Origin: Melioribacteraceae bacterium
GTDB taxonomy: Bacteria; Bacteroidota; Ignavibacteria; Ignavibacteriales; Melioribacteraceae
Assembly: GCA_030584085.1 (NCBI GenBank)
Contig: CP129490.1
Coordinates: forward strand, 1,893,511-1,957,510
Length of the DNA: 64,000 bases
Direction: 5' to 3'
This document shows, piece by piece, positions 7,565 through 17,229 of the stretch (its first letter is position 1; each line of letters starts with the position of its first letter). A program made the position numbers and the translations under genes. A model generated the notes under the pieces. It ran no database searches. It had not been told where the DNA came from and saw only the letters and a program-made list of their open reading frames with translations.

Positions 7565-9481
7565 TTATGCAATATACTTCCCTCTTGGTGTATAATGAGT
7601 GTGAAGGAGTTTATGAGACTTATGTCCACAAGGTCCATCAGTCAAGAATTCTGAATAAATATCGATGACATGTTTATTTTCGTGTGATTTTCTAAGAGGC
7701 AGCGATGCATCTTCATTGTAGATTGCTTCTGCTCTTTTTTCACGTATCTCTTTTGATGTTGGAATAGGTTGACCACCACCACCTATACAACCTCCAGGAC
7801 AAGCCATAAACTCAATAAAATGACATTCTGATAACTTACCTCCGGCTTTTATATCTTCCATAACCTTTTTAGCATTTGCTGTACCATGCGCAACCGCAAC
7901 TTTAAGAGTTGCTCCTTTTAGCCAATCCCAATTAGGTACAAGATGTTTTAGAATTTCCGGAACCGGACCAACTTTAGTAATAGGAAGTTCTGCGTAACGA
8001 ACACCTTCAAAACCACGAACCGGAATTACATTCATATTATCAAAAACATTCTCAACTTTTTCACCCATCACAAGTTCAATTATTGTTCTAATTGCAGCTT
8101 CCATAACACCACCGGTAGCACCGAATATAAGTCCCGCACCTGAAGCATCACCAAATGGATTGTCAAAATGTGTTTTGTCCATTTCAGGTAAATAGATACC
8201 GGATTCTTTAATCATTTGTGCTAGTTCTCTTGTTGTTAAACCATAATCGACATCTTTATAACCGGAATCAACCATTTCAGGTCTATTGCATTCATATTTC
8301 TTTGCAGCACATGGCATTAATGCTACGCTAACAATGTTAGCAGGATCAATTCCTTCTTTTTCGGCATACCAAGTTTTGATAAGCGCACCAAACATTTGCT
8401 GTGGTGATTTAGCGGAGCTAACATGCGGTAAATAATCCGGATAAAAATGTTCAATGTACTTTACCCAACCCGGTGAACATGAAGTAAATTGAGGAAGTGC
8501 AATTTGTTTATCACCTTCAACCAGAGCTTTGTATAGACGGATAATTAACTCTGTTCCCTCTTCCAAAATTGTTAGATCGGCAGTAAAGTTTGTATCAAAA
8601 ACTTTATTGAAACCAATTCTTCTCAAAGCAGTATTCATCTGACCCGTGAGTGAATGACCAGCACCTAAACCGAATTCTTCACCGATTGCAGCGCGTGGCG
8701 ATGGAGCAGTTTGAATCACAACATGTTTTGTAGGATCTTCAATTGCCTTCCAAATTTCGTCTGATGGATCATTTGCGTTTAGAGCACCGGTCGGACATCG
8801 GTTAATACACTGCCCGCAATTGATACAAACAACATCCGCAAGGGGTTTTTCCATGAACGTAGAAATTTGAGTGTCATGCCCACGATAAATAGATTCTAGA
8901 ACCCCGACTTCTTGTAAATCGATACATGTCCTTACGCAGCGTTTGCAAAGAATACATTTATTCATATCCCTTACTACCGAGAATGAAGAATTATCTTTTT
9001 CATACTTCGGTTTATCAATATGACCGAATGTGAAATGATCTACTCCATATTCTTTGGCGAGTGATTGAAGTTCACAATTATTGTTACGAACACAAGAATA
9101 ACATTCTCCATAATGTTCACTAAGCAACAAATCAATGACATGTCTTCTTGCTTTTCTTACACTTTGGCTTGATGTATGAATCTTAATTGGTTGAGTAATT
9201 GGGTAGGCACAAGAAGCTTGAAGCGTTCTCATACCTTCAACTTCAACCAGACATACACGACATACTCCTGCAACACATAAATCATCATGATGACAGAGAG
9301 TAGGAATATGAATTTTATTATTTCTGCACGCATCGAGTATTGATGTTCCAAAAGGCACCGAATATTTATTGCCATTTATTTCAACACTTATCATTGCTCC
9401 TATTCCTTCTGAGGATTCTGCCTTTTTAACAGTATGACCTTTCTGACTTTCGGGAGCTCTAGTTTTTCCATTTTCTTTCAT
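7565..9481 (-). CDS. hydA: [FeFe]-hydrogenase catalytic subunit HydA1 (TSCSPGW variant)
   Basis: Catalytic subunit of a group-A multimeric [FeFe]-hydrogenase, 638 residues. Domains in order: a 29-residue hydrophilic extension; plant-type [2Fe-2S] domain (CHHDDLCVAGVCRVC); His-Cys3 [4Fe-4S] segment (HYGECYSCVRNNNC); two [4Fe-4S] clusters (CILCKRCVRTC and CINCGQCINRC); H-cluster domain with L1 TSCSPGW (~residue 335), L2 MPCAAKKYE (~385) and L3 EFMACPGGCIGGGGQP (~562); C-terminal GHKSHKLLHTHY. The second cysteine of L1, a ligand of the H-cluster cubane in well-studied enzymes, is serine. Its start overlaps the hydB1 stop by one base (TAATG), with GGGAGG upstream. It should form a trimer with the two genes before it. 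Maturases HydE, HydF and HydG are not in the window. Confidence 0.93.
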   Translation of the reverse strand: MKENGKTRAPESQKGHTVKKAESSEGIGAMISVEINGNKYSVPFGTSILDACRNNKIHIPTLCHHDDLCVAGVCRVCLVEVEGMRTLQASCAYPITQPIKIHTSSQSVRKARRHVIDLLLSEHYGECYSCVRNNNCELQSLAKEYGVDHFTFGHIDKPKYEKDNSSFSVVRDMNKCILCKRCVRTCIDLQEVGVLESIYRGHDTQISTFMEKPLADVVCINCGQCINRCPTGALNANDPSDEIWKAIEDPTKHVVIQTAPSPRAAIGEEFGLGAGHSLTGQMNTALRRIGFNKVFDTNFTADLTILEEGTELIIRLYKALVEGDKQIALPQFTSCSPGWVKYIEHFYPDYLPHVSSAKSPQQMFGALIKTWYAEKEGIDPANIVSVALMPCAAKKYECNRPEMVDSGYKDVDYGLTTRELAQMIKESGIYLPEMDKTHFDNPFGDASGAGLIFGATGGVMEAAIRTIIELVMGEKVENVFDNMNVIPVRGFEGVRYAELPITKVGPVPEILKHLVPNWDWLKGATLKVAVAHGTANAKKVMEDIKAGGKLSECHFIEFMACPGGCIGGGGQPIPTSKEIREKRAEAIYNEDASLPLRKSHENKHVIDIYSEFLTDGPCGHKSHKLLHTHYTPRGKYIA

Positions 9482-10680
9482 TAGTGTTTTCCTCCCTTTC
9501 CGTTATTGAAGATTTCCTCTTTGAAATTCTCAAGAATCGAGATAAATGAATTTGGAGATGACTGACCGAGTCCGCATTTCGATGCAATCTTCATCGTCTC
9601 TCCCAGCTCTTTTAATTTGTTTATATAACCGAATGTATATTCGCCTCTTTCGATCATTTCAACACCTTCCAACAATTTAGTATTACCTACTCGGCATGGA
9701 GTGCATTGACCGCACGATTCTTCAACAAAGAATTCCATGAAGTTTTTTAACACATGAAGCATGTCACGATTCTCATTAAAGATCATTATCGATCCACCGG
9801 TTCCTAAATCTTCGTAACCAAGTTTTCTATCGAACTGAGATTTGGGAATACAAACACCCGAAGCACCGCCGACTTGCACAGCTTTTGTGTTTTCTGCTTG
9901 AACAATATTTAGCAACTCAGTAACTGTTGTTCCCCATGGTAACTCATAGACACCGGGTTTTTTACAATCACCTGATACTGAAAACAATTTTGATCCGGTT
10001 GATTTATCAGTTCCTTGAGTTCTATACCATTCTCCACCTTTAACAACAATATGTGCCACTGAAGCAAATGTTTCAACATTATTTACAGTTGTTGGCTTAC
10101 CATTTAATCCTGTATTTACCGGGAATGGAGGTCTGTTACGTGCTTCACCACGATGACCTTCTAATGATTCAATTAATGCAGTTTCTTCTCCGCATACATA
10201 AGCTCCCGAACCAAGTCGAATAATAATATCGAAGTCAAATCCTTGCTTCCCAAGAATATTTTTACCTAACAAATTATCTTTTCTCATCTCTTCAAGATAA
10301 TCTTCTAAGGATTTTAACATATACTCATATTCACCGCGTAGATAAACTATTCCTTCTTTAGCTCCAATTGTATAACCGCCAACTACCATTCCATCGAATA
10401 CCAGTTCGGGATATTCAAGTAGAAGAACTCTATCTTTGAAAGTTCCCGGTTCACCTTCATCCGCATTGCAAATAACATATTTTTTATCAGCTTTTGCCGC
10501 TGCAGTAAGCATCCATTTTGTTGAAGTTGGAAATCCAGCACCGCCTCTGCCGCGAAGTTTAGATTCTTTTAGTTCGAAGAGGATATCTTCCCTACCAATG
10601 GAAACAGCTTTTTTGATCGCATCTCCACGTTGATATTCCGAAAAGATAACTGCCCCTTCTCTTTTCATTTTATTTTCCAT
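9481..10680 (-). CDS. hydB: NuoF-like NAD(H):FMN subunit HydB1 (short form)
   Basis: FMN- and NAD-binding subunit, homologous to NuoF of complex I and to HydB/HndC; 399 residues. Visible are RGRGGAGFPTSTKW (FMN-binding loop), CNADEGEPGTFKDR, GAYVCGEETALIESLEG and the [4Fe-4S] motif ESCGQCTPCRVG near residue 330. Unlike HydB2 in the same operon it lacks both the N-terminal thioredoxin-like [2Fe-2S] domain and the C-terminal 2x[4Fe-4S] ferredoxin. Electrons therefore have fewer routes, which may favour simple NADH-linked rather than bifurcating hydrogenase activity (inference). SD GAGGAG precedes the ATG. Confidence 0.92.
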   Translation of the reverse strand: MENKMKREGAVIFSEYQRGDAIKKAVSIGREDILFELKESKLRGRGGAGFPTSTKWMLTAAAKADKKYVICNADEGEPGTFKDRVLLLEYPELVFDGMVVGGYTIGAKEGIVYLRGEYEYMLKSLEDYLEEMRKDNLLGKNILGKQGFDFDIIIRLGSGAYVCGEETALIESLEGHRGEARNRPPFPVNTGLNGKPTTVNNVETFASVAHIVVKGGEWYRTQGTDKSTGSKLFSVSGDCKKPGVYELPWGTTVTELLNIVQAENTKAVQVGGASGVCIPKSQFDRKLGYEDLGTGGSIMIFNENRDMLHVLKNFMEFFVEESCGQCTPCRVGNTKLLEGVEMIERGEYTFGYINKLKELGETMKIASKCGLGQSSPNSFISILENFKEEIFNNGKGGKH

Positions 10681-10688
10681 TTTCTCCT

Positions 10689-11162
10689 CTACTCTATTTT
10701 ACTTAAGATTTCGACAGCTTTTTCCGGAGTTAAATGGGAATAAACTTGATCATTAACCAACATAGCCGGACCTTGATCACACATTCCTAGGCAGTTAGCA
10801 TACTCCAGAGTAATTTTTTTGTCTTTTGTTGTCTCGCCAAATTTGATTCCAAGCTCTCGTTGAATTGCATCGGCAACTGATTTCTTGCCTAGTATATCAC
10901 ATGTAATAGTTTGGCATAGTCTTACAACATTTCTTCCCTTTGGCTGATGAGTTAAGAAAGAATAGAAAGTTATTACGCCGAACACTTCAACGGGATGGAT
11001 ATCTAATACTCTCGCGATTTCTTGTTGAGCAAAATCCGAGATATACTTATGTTTTTTTTCTACAGCTTGTAGAATCGGAAGGAGCGAGGATCTTTCTTTA
11101 CCGTAAAGATCAACAAGCTTTTCAATTTCTTCCGATAAGGAATTTTTTTCCATTACCAGCAT
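10689..11162 (-). CDS. hydC: NuoE-like [2Fe-2S] subunit HydC1
   Basis: Thioredoxin-fold [2Fe-2S] subunit (NuoE/HydC/HndA family), 157 residues. The four cluster cysteines are in CQTITCDILG and YANCLGMCDQGPAM. The N-terminal helical part (LLPILQAVEKKHKYI) is typical. It completes hydrogenase set 1 with the next two genes, eight bases apart or overlapping. The ATG at 11162 is chosen because AAGGAG lies seven bases upstream; an in-frame ATG three codons later is possible. Confidence 0.92.
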   Translation of the reverse strand: MLVMEKNSLSEEIEKLVDLYGKERSSLLPILQAVEKKHKYISDFAQQEIARVLDIHPVEVFGVITFYSFLTHQPKGRNVVRLCQTITCDILGKKSVADAIQRELGIKFGETTKDKKITLEYANCLGMCDQGPAMLVNDQVYSHLTPEKAVEILSKIE

Positions 11163-11173
11163 CTTGCCGCTCC

Positions 11174-11545
11174 TTATACTTTGTTTAATAAATTAGTTAC
11201 TTTTTCAATTAACTCTTCCGGTGAAATCGGTTTTTCAACAAAATCATCAACCGGTACTAAATCGCCTGCGCCGAAATCATAACCTGTAGTTTTAGAAACC
11301 GAAGTGTACATAAGAATTGGTGTTGTAATTTTTTCTTTACGGAATTTTTGGGCTAAGAAAAATCCATCATCAGGTTCATCCATCATTACATCAAGTATTA
11401 TCAGTGAAGGATTCTTTTCCTTCACAATTTTGTAACCGTCATCCGGATTATTTGCGGTTACCACATCATATCCATGTGATTTTAGAACTAGTTTACTGGC
11501 TTCAACGATATCCGGATCATCGTCAATTATTGCAATTAAAGCCAT
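11174..11545 (-). CDS. Stand-alone response-regulator receiver 1
   Basis: A single receiver (REC) domain of 123 residues with nothing attached. Acidic pocket IIDDDPD, phosphoacceptor LIILDVMMDEPDDGF (Asp near residue 52), and the conserved Thr/Ser and Lys (MYTSVS and VEKPIS) are present, so it should be phosphorylatable. It has no DNA-binding or enzymatic output. It is flanked by the REC-PAS-kinase gene and hydC1, with SD GGAG before its ATG. Likely a phosphotransfer or protein-binding output of the hydrogen-sensing kinases (inference). Confidence 0.9.
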   Translation of the reverse strand: MALIAIIDDDPDIVEASKLVLKSHGYDVVTANNPDDGYKIVKEKNPSLIILDVMMDEPDDGFFLAQKFRKEKITTPILMYTSVSKTTGYDFGAGDLVPVDDFVEKPISPEELIEKVTNLLNKV

Positions 11546-11562
11546 GGTTATCTCCGTTTTGT

Positions 11563-13047
11563 TTAGTTGTTTTTATTTATGGGTAAATAAATAGTAAACG
11601 TTGTTCCTCTTTCGTATTCGCTTTCAAATTCAATTTTACCGTGATAAGAGTCCACAATTTGTTTAACGATTGTTAAGCCCAAACCTGTCCCGCTGATTCC
11701 GCGTGTATGTTCGTTTTTAGCTCTATAAAACTCTTGGAACATATTAGCTTTTTCTTCTTCTCTTAGTCCAATCCCGGTATCGCTAATTCTTGTTATCAAA
11801 TAATTTCCATTTGCATGAGTATCAATTTTAATAGTTCCGTTTTCCTTATTGTACTTAACAGCGTTGCTAATGATATTAGTAAATATGCGTGTTATCTCAC
11901 CATGATCAGCTTTAAGATTTGGGAGATTATCTTCTATATTAATTACAATACTTAGATTGCGTTTATTCGCTTCAATTTCCAGAAGCTGAACAGTTGATCG
12001 CAATATTTCATCAATATTAAGTGATTCAATTTCTCTTTGCTTTGTTTTTAATTCCAATCGCGAAATATCAAGTAAGTCGTTTACCAAATCCAACAAACTT
12101 TTGAGCCGAACTACAGAACGAGATATGAAATCATCTTTTTGTTCTTCACTTACGTTTAGATTTTTATCAAGAATTATTTTTAGGAATCCCAGAACTGCCG
12201 CAACCGGTGTTTTAAGTTCATGTGCAACCATCGAAACGAATTGATTTTTTATTTGTTCGACTTTTTTAATATTTGTTATATTCCGAATAACAAGAACAAC
12301 TCCGGCAAGTGATTCATCAGGATTTGAAACCGGAGAAGTAATTGCTTCAATAAATAATTCGTTCGGCAGTATCTCAATCTGTGTAGTGTATGATTTATGA
12401 ATTACTTCGTCATTAGATAGATATTTATTTACAAGCTCATTAACTTTTTGAGGAAGCTTATTTAAAATCATTTTACCGATTTTTACATCCTCTATATTCA
12501 AGTATTTCAGTGCAGCATTATTAGAATAAACAACTTCCCCTAGTCTGTTTATAACTAAAACACCATCTGTAATTGCTTGAATAATTGTATTAAGTCTGCT
12601 CCTTTCATTAGCAATCTCAAGTAAACTTCTTTCTCTTTCTTTCTTTAATTCTTCGGATTCAAGAATTAATAATCTTTGTGTAAATCCTTTTTTAAGATTA
12701 TAAAGTAATTCGTCTGGTGTGAATGGTTTTGGTATATATCCGTATGCACCTAATCGAGTTGATTCAATTGCTGTGTCATAACTTGCGTAAGCAGTTGCAA
12801 TAAAACATATTGTATTAGGTTTGGCTTTCTTTATTTCTGCTAGAACTTCAATGCCATCCATATCAGGCATTTTTAAATCAATTAATGCAATATCAAAATC
12901 ATTTTCTACACATAGCTTAACTCCAGTAGTGCCATTTTCAGCTGTGGACACTTCATACCCTTCCGATTCGAGCAATCGTTGAGTACCGATTCGTAATCCC
13001 TTTTCGTCGTCAATAATTAATACTTTTGGAGTGTATCCGTTTTGCAT
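11563..13047 (-). CDS. REC-PAS-histidine kinase (hybrid signalling protein)
   Basis: A 494-residue soluble kinase. An N-terminal receiver (VLIIDDEKGLR, phosphoacceptor DIALIDLKMPDMDG, then PKPFTPDEL; residues ~8-125) is joined by a coiled helix to a PAS domain (ITDGVLVINRLGEVVYSNNAALKYLNI). Then come the HisKA helix VAHELKTPVAAV (~270) and a HATPase domain with SNAVKYN, DTGIGL and GTGLGLTIV. The receiver-first order means it can take a phosphoryl signal as well as sense a ligand or redox state through PAS. It lies between two stand-alone receivers inside the hydrogenase operon. Confidence 0.9.
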   Translation of the reverse strand: MQNGYTPKVLIIDDEKGLRIGTQRLLESEGYEVSTAENGTTGVKLCVENDFDIALIDLKMPDMDGIEVLAEIKKAKPNTICFIATAYASYDTAIESTRLGAYGYIPKPFTPDELLYNLKKGFTQRLLILESEELKKERERSLLEIANERSRLNTIIQAITDGVLVINRLGEVVYSNNAALKYLNIEDVKIGKMILNKLPQKVNELVNKYLSNDEVIHKSYTTQIEILPNELFIEAITSPVSNPDESLAGVVLVIRNITNIKKVEQIKNQFVSMVAHELKTPVAAVLGFLKIILDKNLNVSEEQKDDFISRSVVRLKSLLDLVNDLLDISRLELKTKQREIESLNIDEILRSTVQLLEIEANKRNLSIVINIEDNLPNLKADHGEITRIFTNIISNAVKYNKENGTIKIDTHANGNYLITRISDTGIGLREEEKANMFQEFYRAKNEHTRGISGTGLGLTIVKQIVDSYHGKIEFESEYERGTTFTIYLPINKNN

Positions 13048-13057
13048 GCTAATAGAT

Positions 13058-13465
13058 TCAATTGTCTAAGAAATTTTCAAATTTCATTATAAGCTCATCA
13101 AGAACAACTGGTTTATTTAAAATACCATCGCATTTTATCCATTCTTTTTCCTCGTCTGTTTCTACCGAGAATTTAAAACCGGTATCATAGGTTGCCGACG
13201 TAAGTATGAATACCGGTATCTTCTTACCGTGTTCTGTTTTTTTAATTTTATGACAAAGTATAAAACCTGAATCATGTTCTTCCATTATTAGATCGATTAT
13301 CGCAGCACAAGGTTTTACTTTATTAAATAGTTCCAAACCTTCCTTACCTGATTCGGCTGTTACAACTTCAAATCCTTTGGATTCCAGTAATACTCTATTT
13401 TGTTCAAGCAAATCGATATCATCATCGACTAACAATACTGTTTTTATTTTTTCTGCAATTGACAT
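13058..13465 (-). CDS. Stand-alone response-regulator receiver 2
   Basis: A 135-residue receiver-only protein: acidic residues VLLVDDDIDL, phosphoacceptor AAIIDLIMEEHDSGF, conserved LTSATYD and LNKPVV. Between beta 4 and the lysine it has an extended acidic loop (FSVETDEEKEWIKCDG), also hinted at in receiver 1 (DFGAGDLVPVDD), so the two form a subfamily. A strong SD (AGGAG) precedes the ATG, 11 bases after the hydrogenase-like sensor kinase gene. No output domain. Confidence 0.88.
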   Translation of the reverse strand: MSIAEKIKTVLLVDDDIDLLEQNRVLLESKGFEVVTAESGKEGLELFNKVKPCAAIIDLIMEEHDSGFILCHKIKKTEHGKKIPVFILTSATYDTGFKFSVETDEEKEWIKCDGILNKPVVLDELIMKFENFLDN

Positions 13466-13475
13466 TTTGATTCTC

Positions 13476-15467
13476 CTAATTCATCATAATACGCTTTTCT
13501 GATTTTTCAAGCGGAAGTTTAATTGTAAAAATACTGCCGTGAGATTGATTACTTTTAACAGCAATATCACCTCTGTGCATTTTGATTATACCATAAGTTA
13601 TCGCTAAACCAAGACCGGTACCCTTTCCCATTTTTTTGGTTGTAAAGAATGGAGTAAAAAGTTTCTTCATATTTTCTTCAGGAATTCCACAGCCAGTATC
13701 GATTATTTCGGTAATTATTATTGTGTCATCGTTGCGAAGATTTATTGTAAGATTTTTTATTTCGGATTCTTCAAGTGCTTCACATCCATTTGTAATAACA
13801 TTCAGAAAAACTTGTTTAATTTGATCCGGATCAGCACTAATAATTTCATCAGTACAATTGTTATTTATGTTGAGAATCACATCCTTAAAAGATGGATTAA
13901 TTTTTATTGATCGAACAATTTCATCAATTATTTTAGGAAGGTTCACTGATGTAATTTTAAGTTTACCGTGTCTTGCAAAATTCAATAAATTGGATACAAT
14001 ATTCTTACATCTGTTTGCTTCGTCAATAATCATCGTGTAGTCATCAGGATTTGTCACATTACACTTTTTCGATTCAACTTCTCTTTTAAGCATAGCGGCA
14101 TAGAGAATAATTGTGCCTAGCGGATTATTAATTTCATGAGCTACTCCGGCTGCTAATTGGCCAATTGAAGCTAGTTTTTCTGCACTTTGTAATTGCTCTT
14201 GTGTTTGTTTGAGATCTGTATAAGCATTCTCAAGTTTTTCAATTAGATATGGAAGACACATATCTTCTTCCGCTAAATCTTTAGCAATGGCTATAGCATA
14301 TTCGCGACAAGAAGGATAACCACATGCTCCGCAGTTCAATTCATCTTTCTTCTCGATTTTATTTGTTCGTGATAATATCTCTTTAATTTTTTCTTCCGAA
14401 GGCATTGGTCGTCTTTGTGATTTAGGATGGAAGTTTCTTGTAAAATCTATGTGACGACTATTATAGATATCACATTTCCAAACCCGCTTATCGATATTTT
14501 GTAAGTTCTTATCAATAAATTCAACGACTTTTTCTCGTCTTGAGTAATAGTTCAGATCAGTATCAATCGCCGGTCCGTTTATGCAGCCTTCACAAAAAAG
14601 TATATCAACAAATTTTGATTTGATTTTATTTTCTGAAATGTCCTTGATTATTGACACCACTTTTTCTTTTCCGTCAACAACTATTACATTTCTAGCAAGC
14701 ACATCCGAAGATATTTCGGCTGTTTTTAGTAATCCACCGGTTAGAGGAAATGATTTGCCGAAGTTAGCATACGGTGGATCGAAATCTTGATCTTCCATTA
14801 AAGTAAGATCAATTTTTAGTTCATCGAAAATCTCTTTCAATTCGGTAAAGGTCAGGACAGCATCAATTTCATTTTCAACTTCAGGATCAATATATTCACT
14901 TTTTTTTGCGACACAAGGGCCAACAAAAACAACTTTGCAATGATTACCTTCAGTTTCTTTAAGGTATCTTCCCATCGCAATCATTGGAGAAACGATCTTT
15001 GCTAAATGTGGAACAAGATCAACAAAATATTTTTCGATATAATTATTTACTGCGGGACAAGGGGAACTTATTATAGTCTTTCCATTTACCTTTTCAAATT
15101 CTTCCTTGTATAATTTTGCAACAAGATCAGCACCAAAGGCAGTCTCACAAACTTTTTCAAAACCAATTTTCTTTAATGCAGCAGGAATCTTTGAATATGC
15201 TTCCGGAAATGAGGCAGCAATTGAAGGCGCAAATATTGCAATGGTTTTGTGGGATGGAATAAGATCGAATAATACTCTTTCTTTATCACTTAATATTTTT
15301 TTTGCTTTTTGAGAGCAAACTTTTACACAATGTCCGCAGCTTATACATCTTTCGGCAATAACAACGGCTTGACCATTCTCCACACGAATAGCGGTCGCAG
15401 GACATTCACGTACGCATGAATAGCATCTTTTACATCTCTGCCCTATTGTTGAAACAATTCCAACCAT
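13476..15467 (-). CDS. Hydrogenase-like sensor histidine kinase (HydS-type)
   Basis: Fusion of a sensory-type [FeFe]-hydrogenase with a histidine kinase, about 663 residues. Order: two [4Fe-4S] motifs ([12 protein letters not shown] and [11 protein letters not shown]); Fe-hydrogenase large-subunit core with altered motifs L1 SSPCPAV (~135), L2 GPCVAKKSE (~184) and L3 FCEGCINGP (~292); a 4Fe-4S 'FeS' domain ([10 protein letters not shown] then C, ~376-400); coiled linker; His[13 protein letters not shown] (~441); HATPase with NGCEAL, DTGCGIP and GTGLGLAI. L1 lacks the proton-relay cysteine of catalytic enzymes and L3 spaces its cysteines CxxC, both fitting a sensor. The ATG at 15467 is used; TTG at 15479 would overlap hydA2. 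It probably senses H2 or redox state for the operon. Confidence 0.9.
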   Translation of the reverse strand: MVGIVSTIGQRCKRCYSCVRECPATAIRVENGQAVVIAERCISCGHCVKVCSQKAKKILSDKERVLFDLIPSHKTIAIFAPSIAASFPEAYSKIPAALKKIGFEKVCETAFGADLVAKLYKEEFEKVNGKTIISSPCPAVNNYIEKYFVDLVPHLAKIVSPMIAMGRYLKETEGNHCKVVFVGPCVAKKSEYIDPEVENEIDAVLTFTELKEIFDELKIDLTLMEDQDFDPPYANFGKSFPLTGGLLKTAEISSDVLARNVIVVDGKEKVVSIIKDISENKIKSKFVDILFCEGCINGPAIDTDLNYYSRREKVVEFIDKNLQNIDKRVWKCDIYNSRHIDFTRNFHPKSQRRPMPSEEKIKEILSRTNKIEKKDELNCGACGYPSCREYAIAIAKDLAEEDMCLPYLIEKLENAYTDLKQTQEQLQSAEKLASIGQLAAGVAHEINNPLGTIILYAAMLKREVESKKCNVTNPDDYTMIIDEANRCKNIVSNLLNFARHGKLKITSVNLPKIIDEIVRSIKINPSFKDVILNINNNCTDEIISADPDQIKQVFLNVITNGCEALEESEIKNLTINLRNDDTIIITEIIDTGCGIPEENMKKLFTPFFTTKKMGKGTGLGLAITYGIIKMHRGDIAVKSNQSHGSIFTIKLPLEKSEKRIMMN

Positions 15468-15475
15468 AATATTGG

Positions 15476-17209
15476 TCAACTTTTTTTAAGTAACTTTTTC
15501 CTATCCATATAAGATGTATGTAAAATCTCATGAGCTTTATGTCCGTTAGGTTCAACTAAAAATTCATCATAAAGTTTTTTAACCGATTCATTCTCATGTG
15601 ATTTTCTAGATTTTGCATTAGCATCTATTTGATATAAAACTTGAACTCGTTTGCGAATTTTTTCCGGTCTTTGATGGATAGGTTGTCCACCACCATTTAT
15701 ACATCCACCCGGGCAAGCCATTACTTCAATAAAATGATACTTAGATGTTCCGGCTTCAATTTCATCGAGTATTGGCGCAACATTTCCAATCCCATTTACA
15801 ACTGCAACATTAATTGTAGTTTGATCATTTATTTTGATTGATGATTCTTTTACACCTTCAGTTCCTCGTAAATCCTCCAATTCCATTTTATCTAAATTAT
15901 TTCCTGTTAACTTATAGTAAGCTGTCCTAACAGCAGCTTCCATTACACCACCGGAAGTACCAAATATAGCGGCAGCACCGGTTGATTCGCCAAGCGGATT
16001 ATCAAATTCATCTTCTGGTAAATCTTCAAAATCAATTCCAGCCATTTTGAATATTCGAACCAATTCTCTTGTAGTTAAAACTGCATCAACATCTTGTAGG
16101 TGTTCTTCTGTCAGCTCCGGTCGTTCAGCTTCAAATTTTTTAACGGTACAAGGCATGATGGATACAACAAAAATATCTTTTGGATCAATACCCATTTTCT
16201 TAGCATAGTATGTTTTTAGAACTGCGCCTTCCATTTCGTGCGGAGATTTACAAGTTGAAATATGAGGAAGAAGATTTGGTCTGTTTTGTTCAACATATTT
16301 AACCCAACCTGGGCAGCAGCTAGTAAACATAGGGAGAGTTTTACCGTTTTGAACTCTATTTATGAATTCTGAGGCTTCTTCGATTATTGTCAAATCCGCT
16401 GCAAAATTAGTATCAAAGACTTTTTTAAATCCAAGTCTGCGTAAACCGGTTACAAGTTGTCCGGTTACATTTTTGCCCATCGGAAGATTGTATTCTTCAC
16501 CCAAACTAGCTCTCACTGCTGGAGCTATTTGAACAATTGGGTACTTGTGTTTATTATTTGTGGCTGCCGCAACAACTTTAACATGACTTTTCTCGCGGAG
16601 TGCCGCAGTTGGGCATGCTAAAATACATTGTCCACAAAGAATACAATCACTTATGTTCAATCCTTTGTTAAACGGGGTTGTAACATTACTGCTAAATCCA
16701 CGGTTAGTAAAATCAATTGCACCGACTTTTTGAATTTCATTACATACACGAACACATCTGCCGCAGAGAATACATTTAGCCGGATCACGTTCCATTGAAG
16801 CACTGGAAATATCAATTGCATGGTCTTTATGCTCGCCAACAAATCTATGTTCCCGAATTGCATAAGTCTCCGAAAGATCTTGCAGTTCGCAATTTTTATT
16901 TCTAACACATACTAAACAATCTTGCGGGTGATTTTCAATAAGAAGCTCAACAATAGTTTTACGAGCAATTCTAACACGAGCAGAATTTGTATGAACATTC
17001 ATTCCTTCCGAAACGGGATACGCACAACTCGGAGTCAACCCGCGCATTCCGTCAACTTCAACAACGCATAACCTACATGCGCCGGTTGGGAATAAATCTT
17101 TCATATGGCACAAAGTCGGGACATTGATTCCAACTGATTTAGCCGCATCTAGAATGGTCATTCCCTCTTCTGCTTTTACTTTAATATTATTAATGGTCAA
17201 TTCAACCAT
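15476..17209 (-). CDS. hydA: [FeFe]-hydrogenase catalytic subunit HydA2
   Basis: Second group-A catalytic subunit, 577 residues from the ATG at 17209 (AGGA eight bases upstream; a TTG six codons earlier is possible). Same domain order as HydA1: [2Fe-2S] (CHMKDLFPTGACRLC), His-Cys3 (NHPQDCLVCVRNKNC), two [4Fe-4S] clusters (CILCGRCVRVC and CILCGQCILAC), and H domain with canonical L1 TSCCPGW (~298), L2 MPCTVKKFE (~353) and L3 EVMACPGGCINGGGQP (~498). All H-cluster ligands are present, so it should be fully competent. It follows hydC2-hydB2 and forms a HydABC trimer of the NAD/ferredoxin-linked type. Confidence 0.95.
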   Translation of the reverse strand: MVELTINNIKVKAEEGMTILDAAKSVGINVPTLCHMKDLFPTGACRLCVVEVDGMRGLTPSCAYPVSEGMNVHTNSARVRIARKTIVELLIENHPQDCLVCVRNKNCELQDLSETYAIREHRFVGEHKDHAIDISSASMERDPAKCILCGRCVRVCNEIQKVGAIDFTNRGFSSNVTTPFNKGLNISDCILCGQCILACPTAALREKSHVKVVAAATNNKHKYPIVQIAPAVRASLGEEYNLPMGKNVTGQLVTGLRRLGFKKVFDTNFAADLTIIEEASEFINRVQNGKTLPMFTSCCPGWVKYVEQNRPNLLPHISTCKSPHEMEGAVLKTYYAKKMGIDPKDIFVVSIMPCTVKKFEAERPELTEEHLQDVDAVLTTRELVRIFKMAGIDFEDLPEDEFDNPLGESTGAAAIFGTSGGVMEAAVRTAYYKLTGNNLDKMELEDLRGTEGVKESSIKINDQTTINVAVVNGIGNVAPILDEIEAGTSKYHFIEVMACPGGCINGGGQPIHQRPEKIRKRVQVLYQIDANAKSRKSHENESVKKLYDEFLVEPNGHKAHEILHTSYMDRKKLLKKS

Positions 17210-17229
17210 GATATTTTCCTTCGACAATT

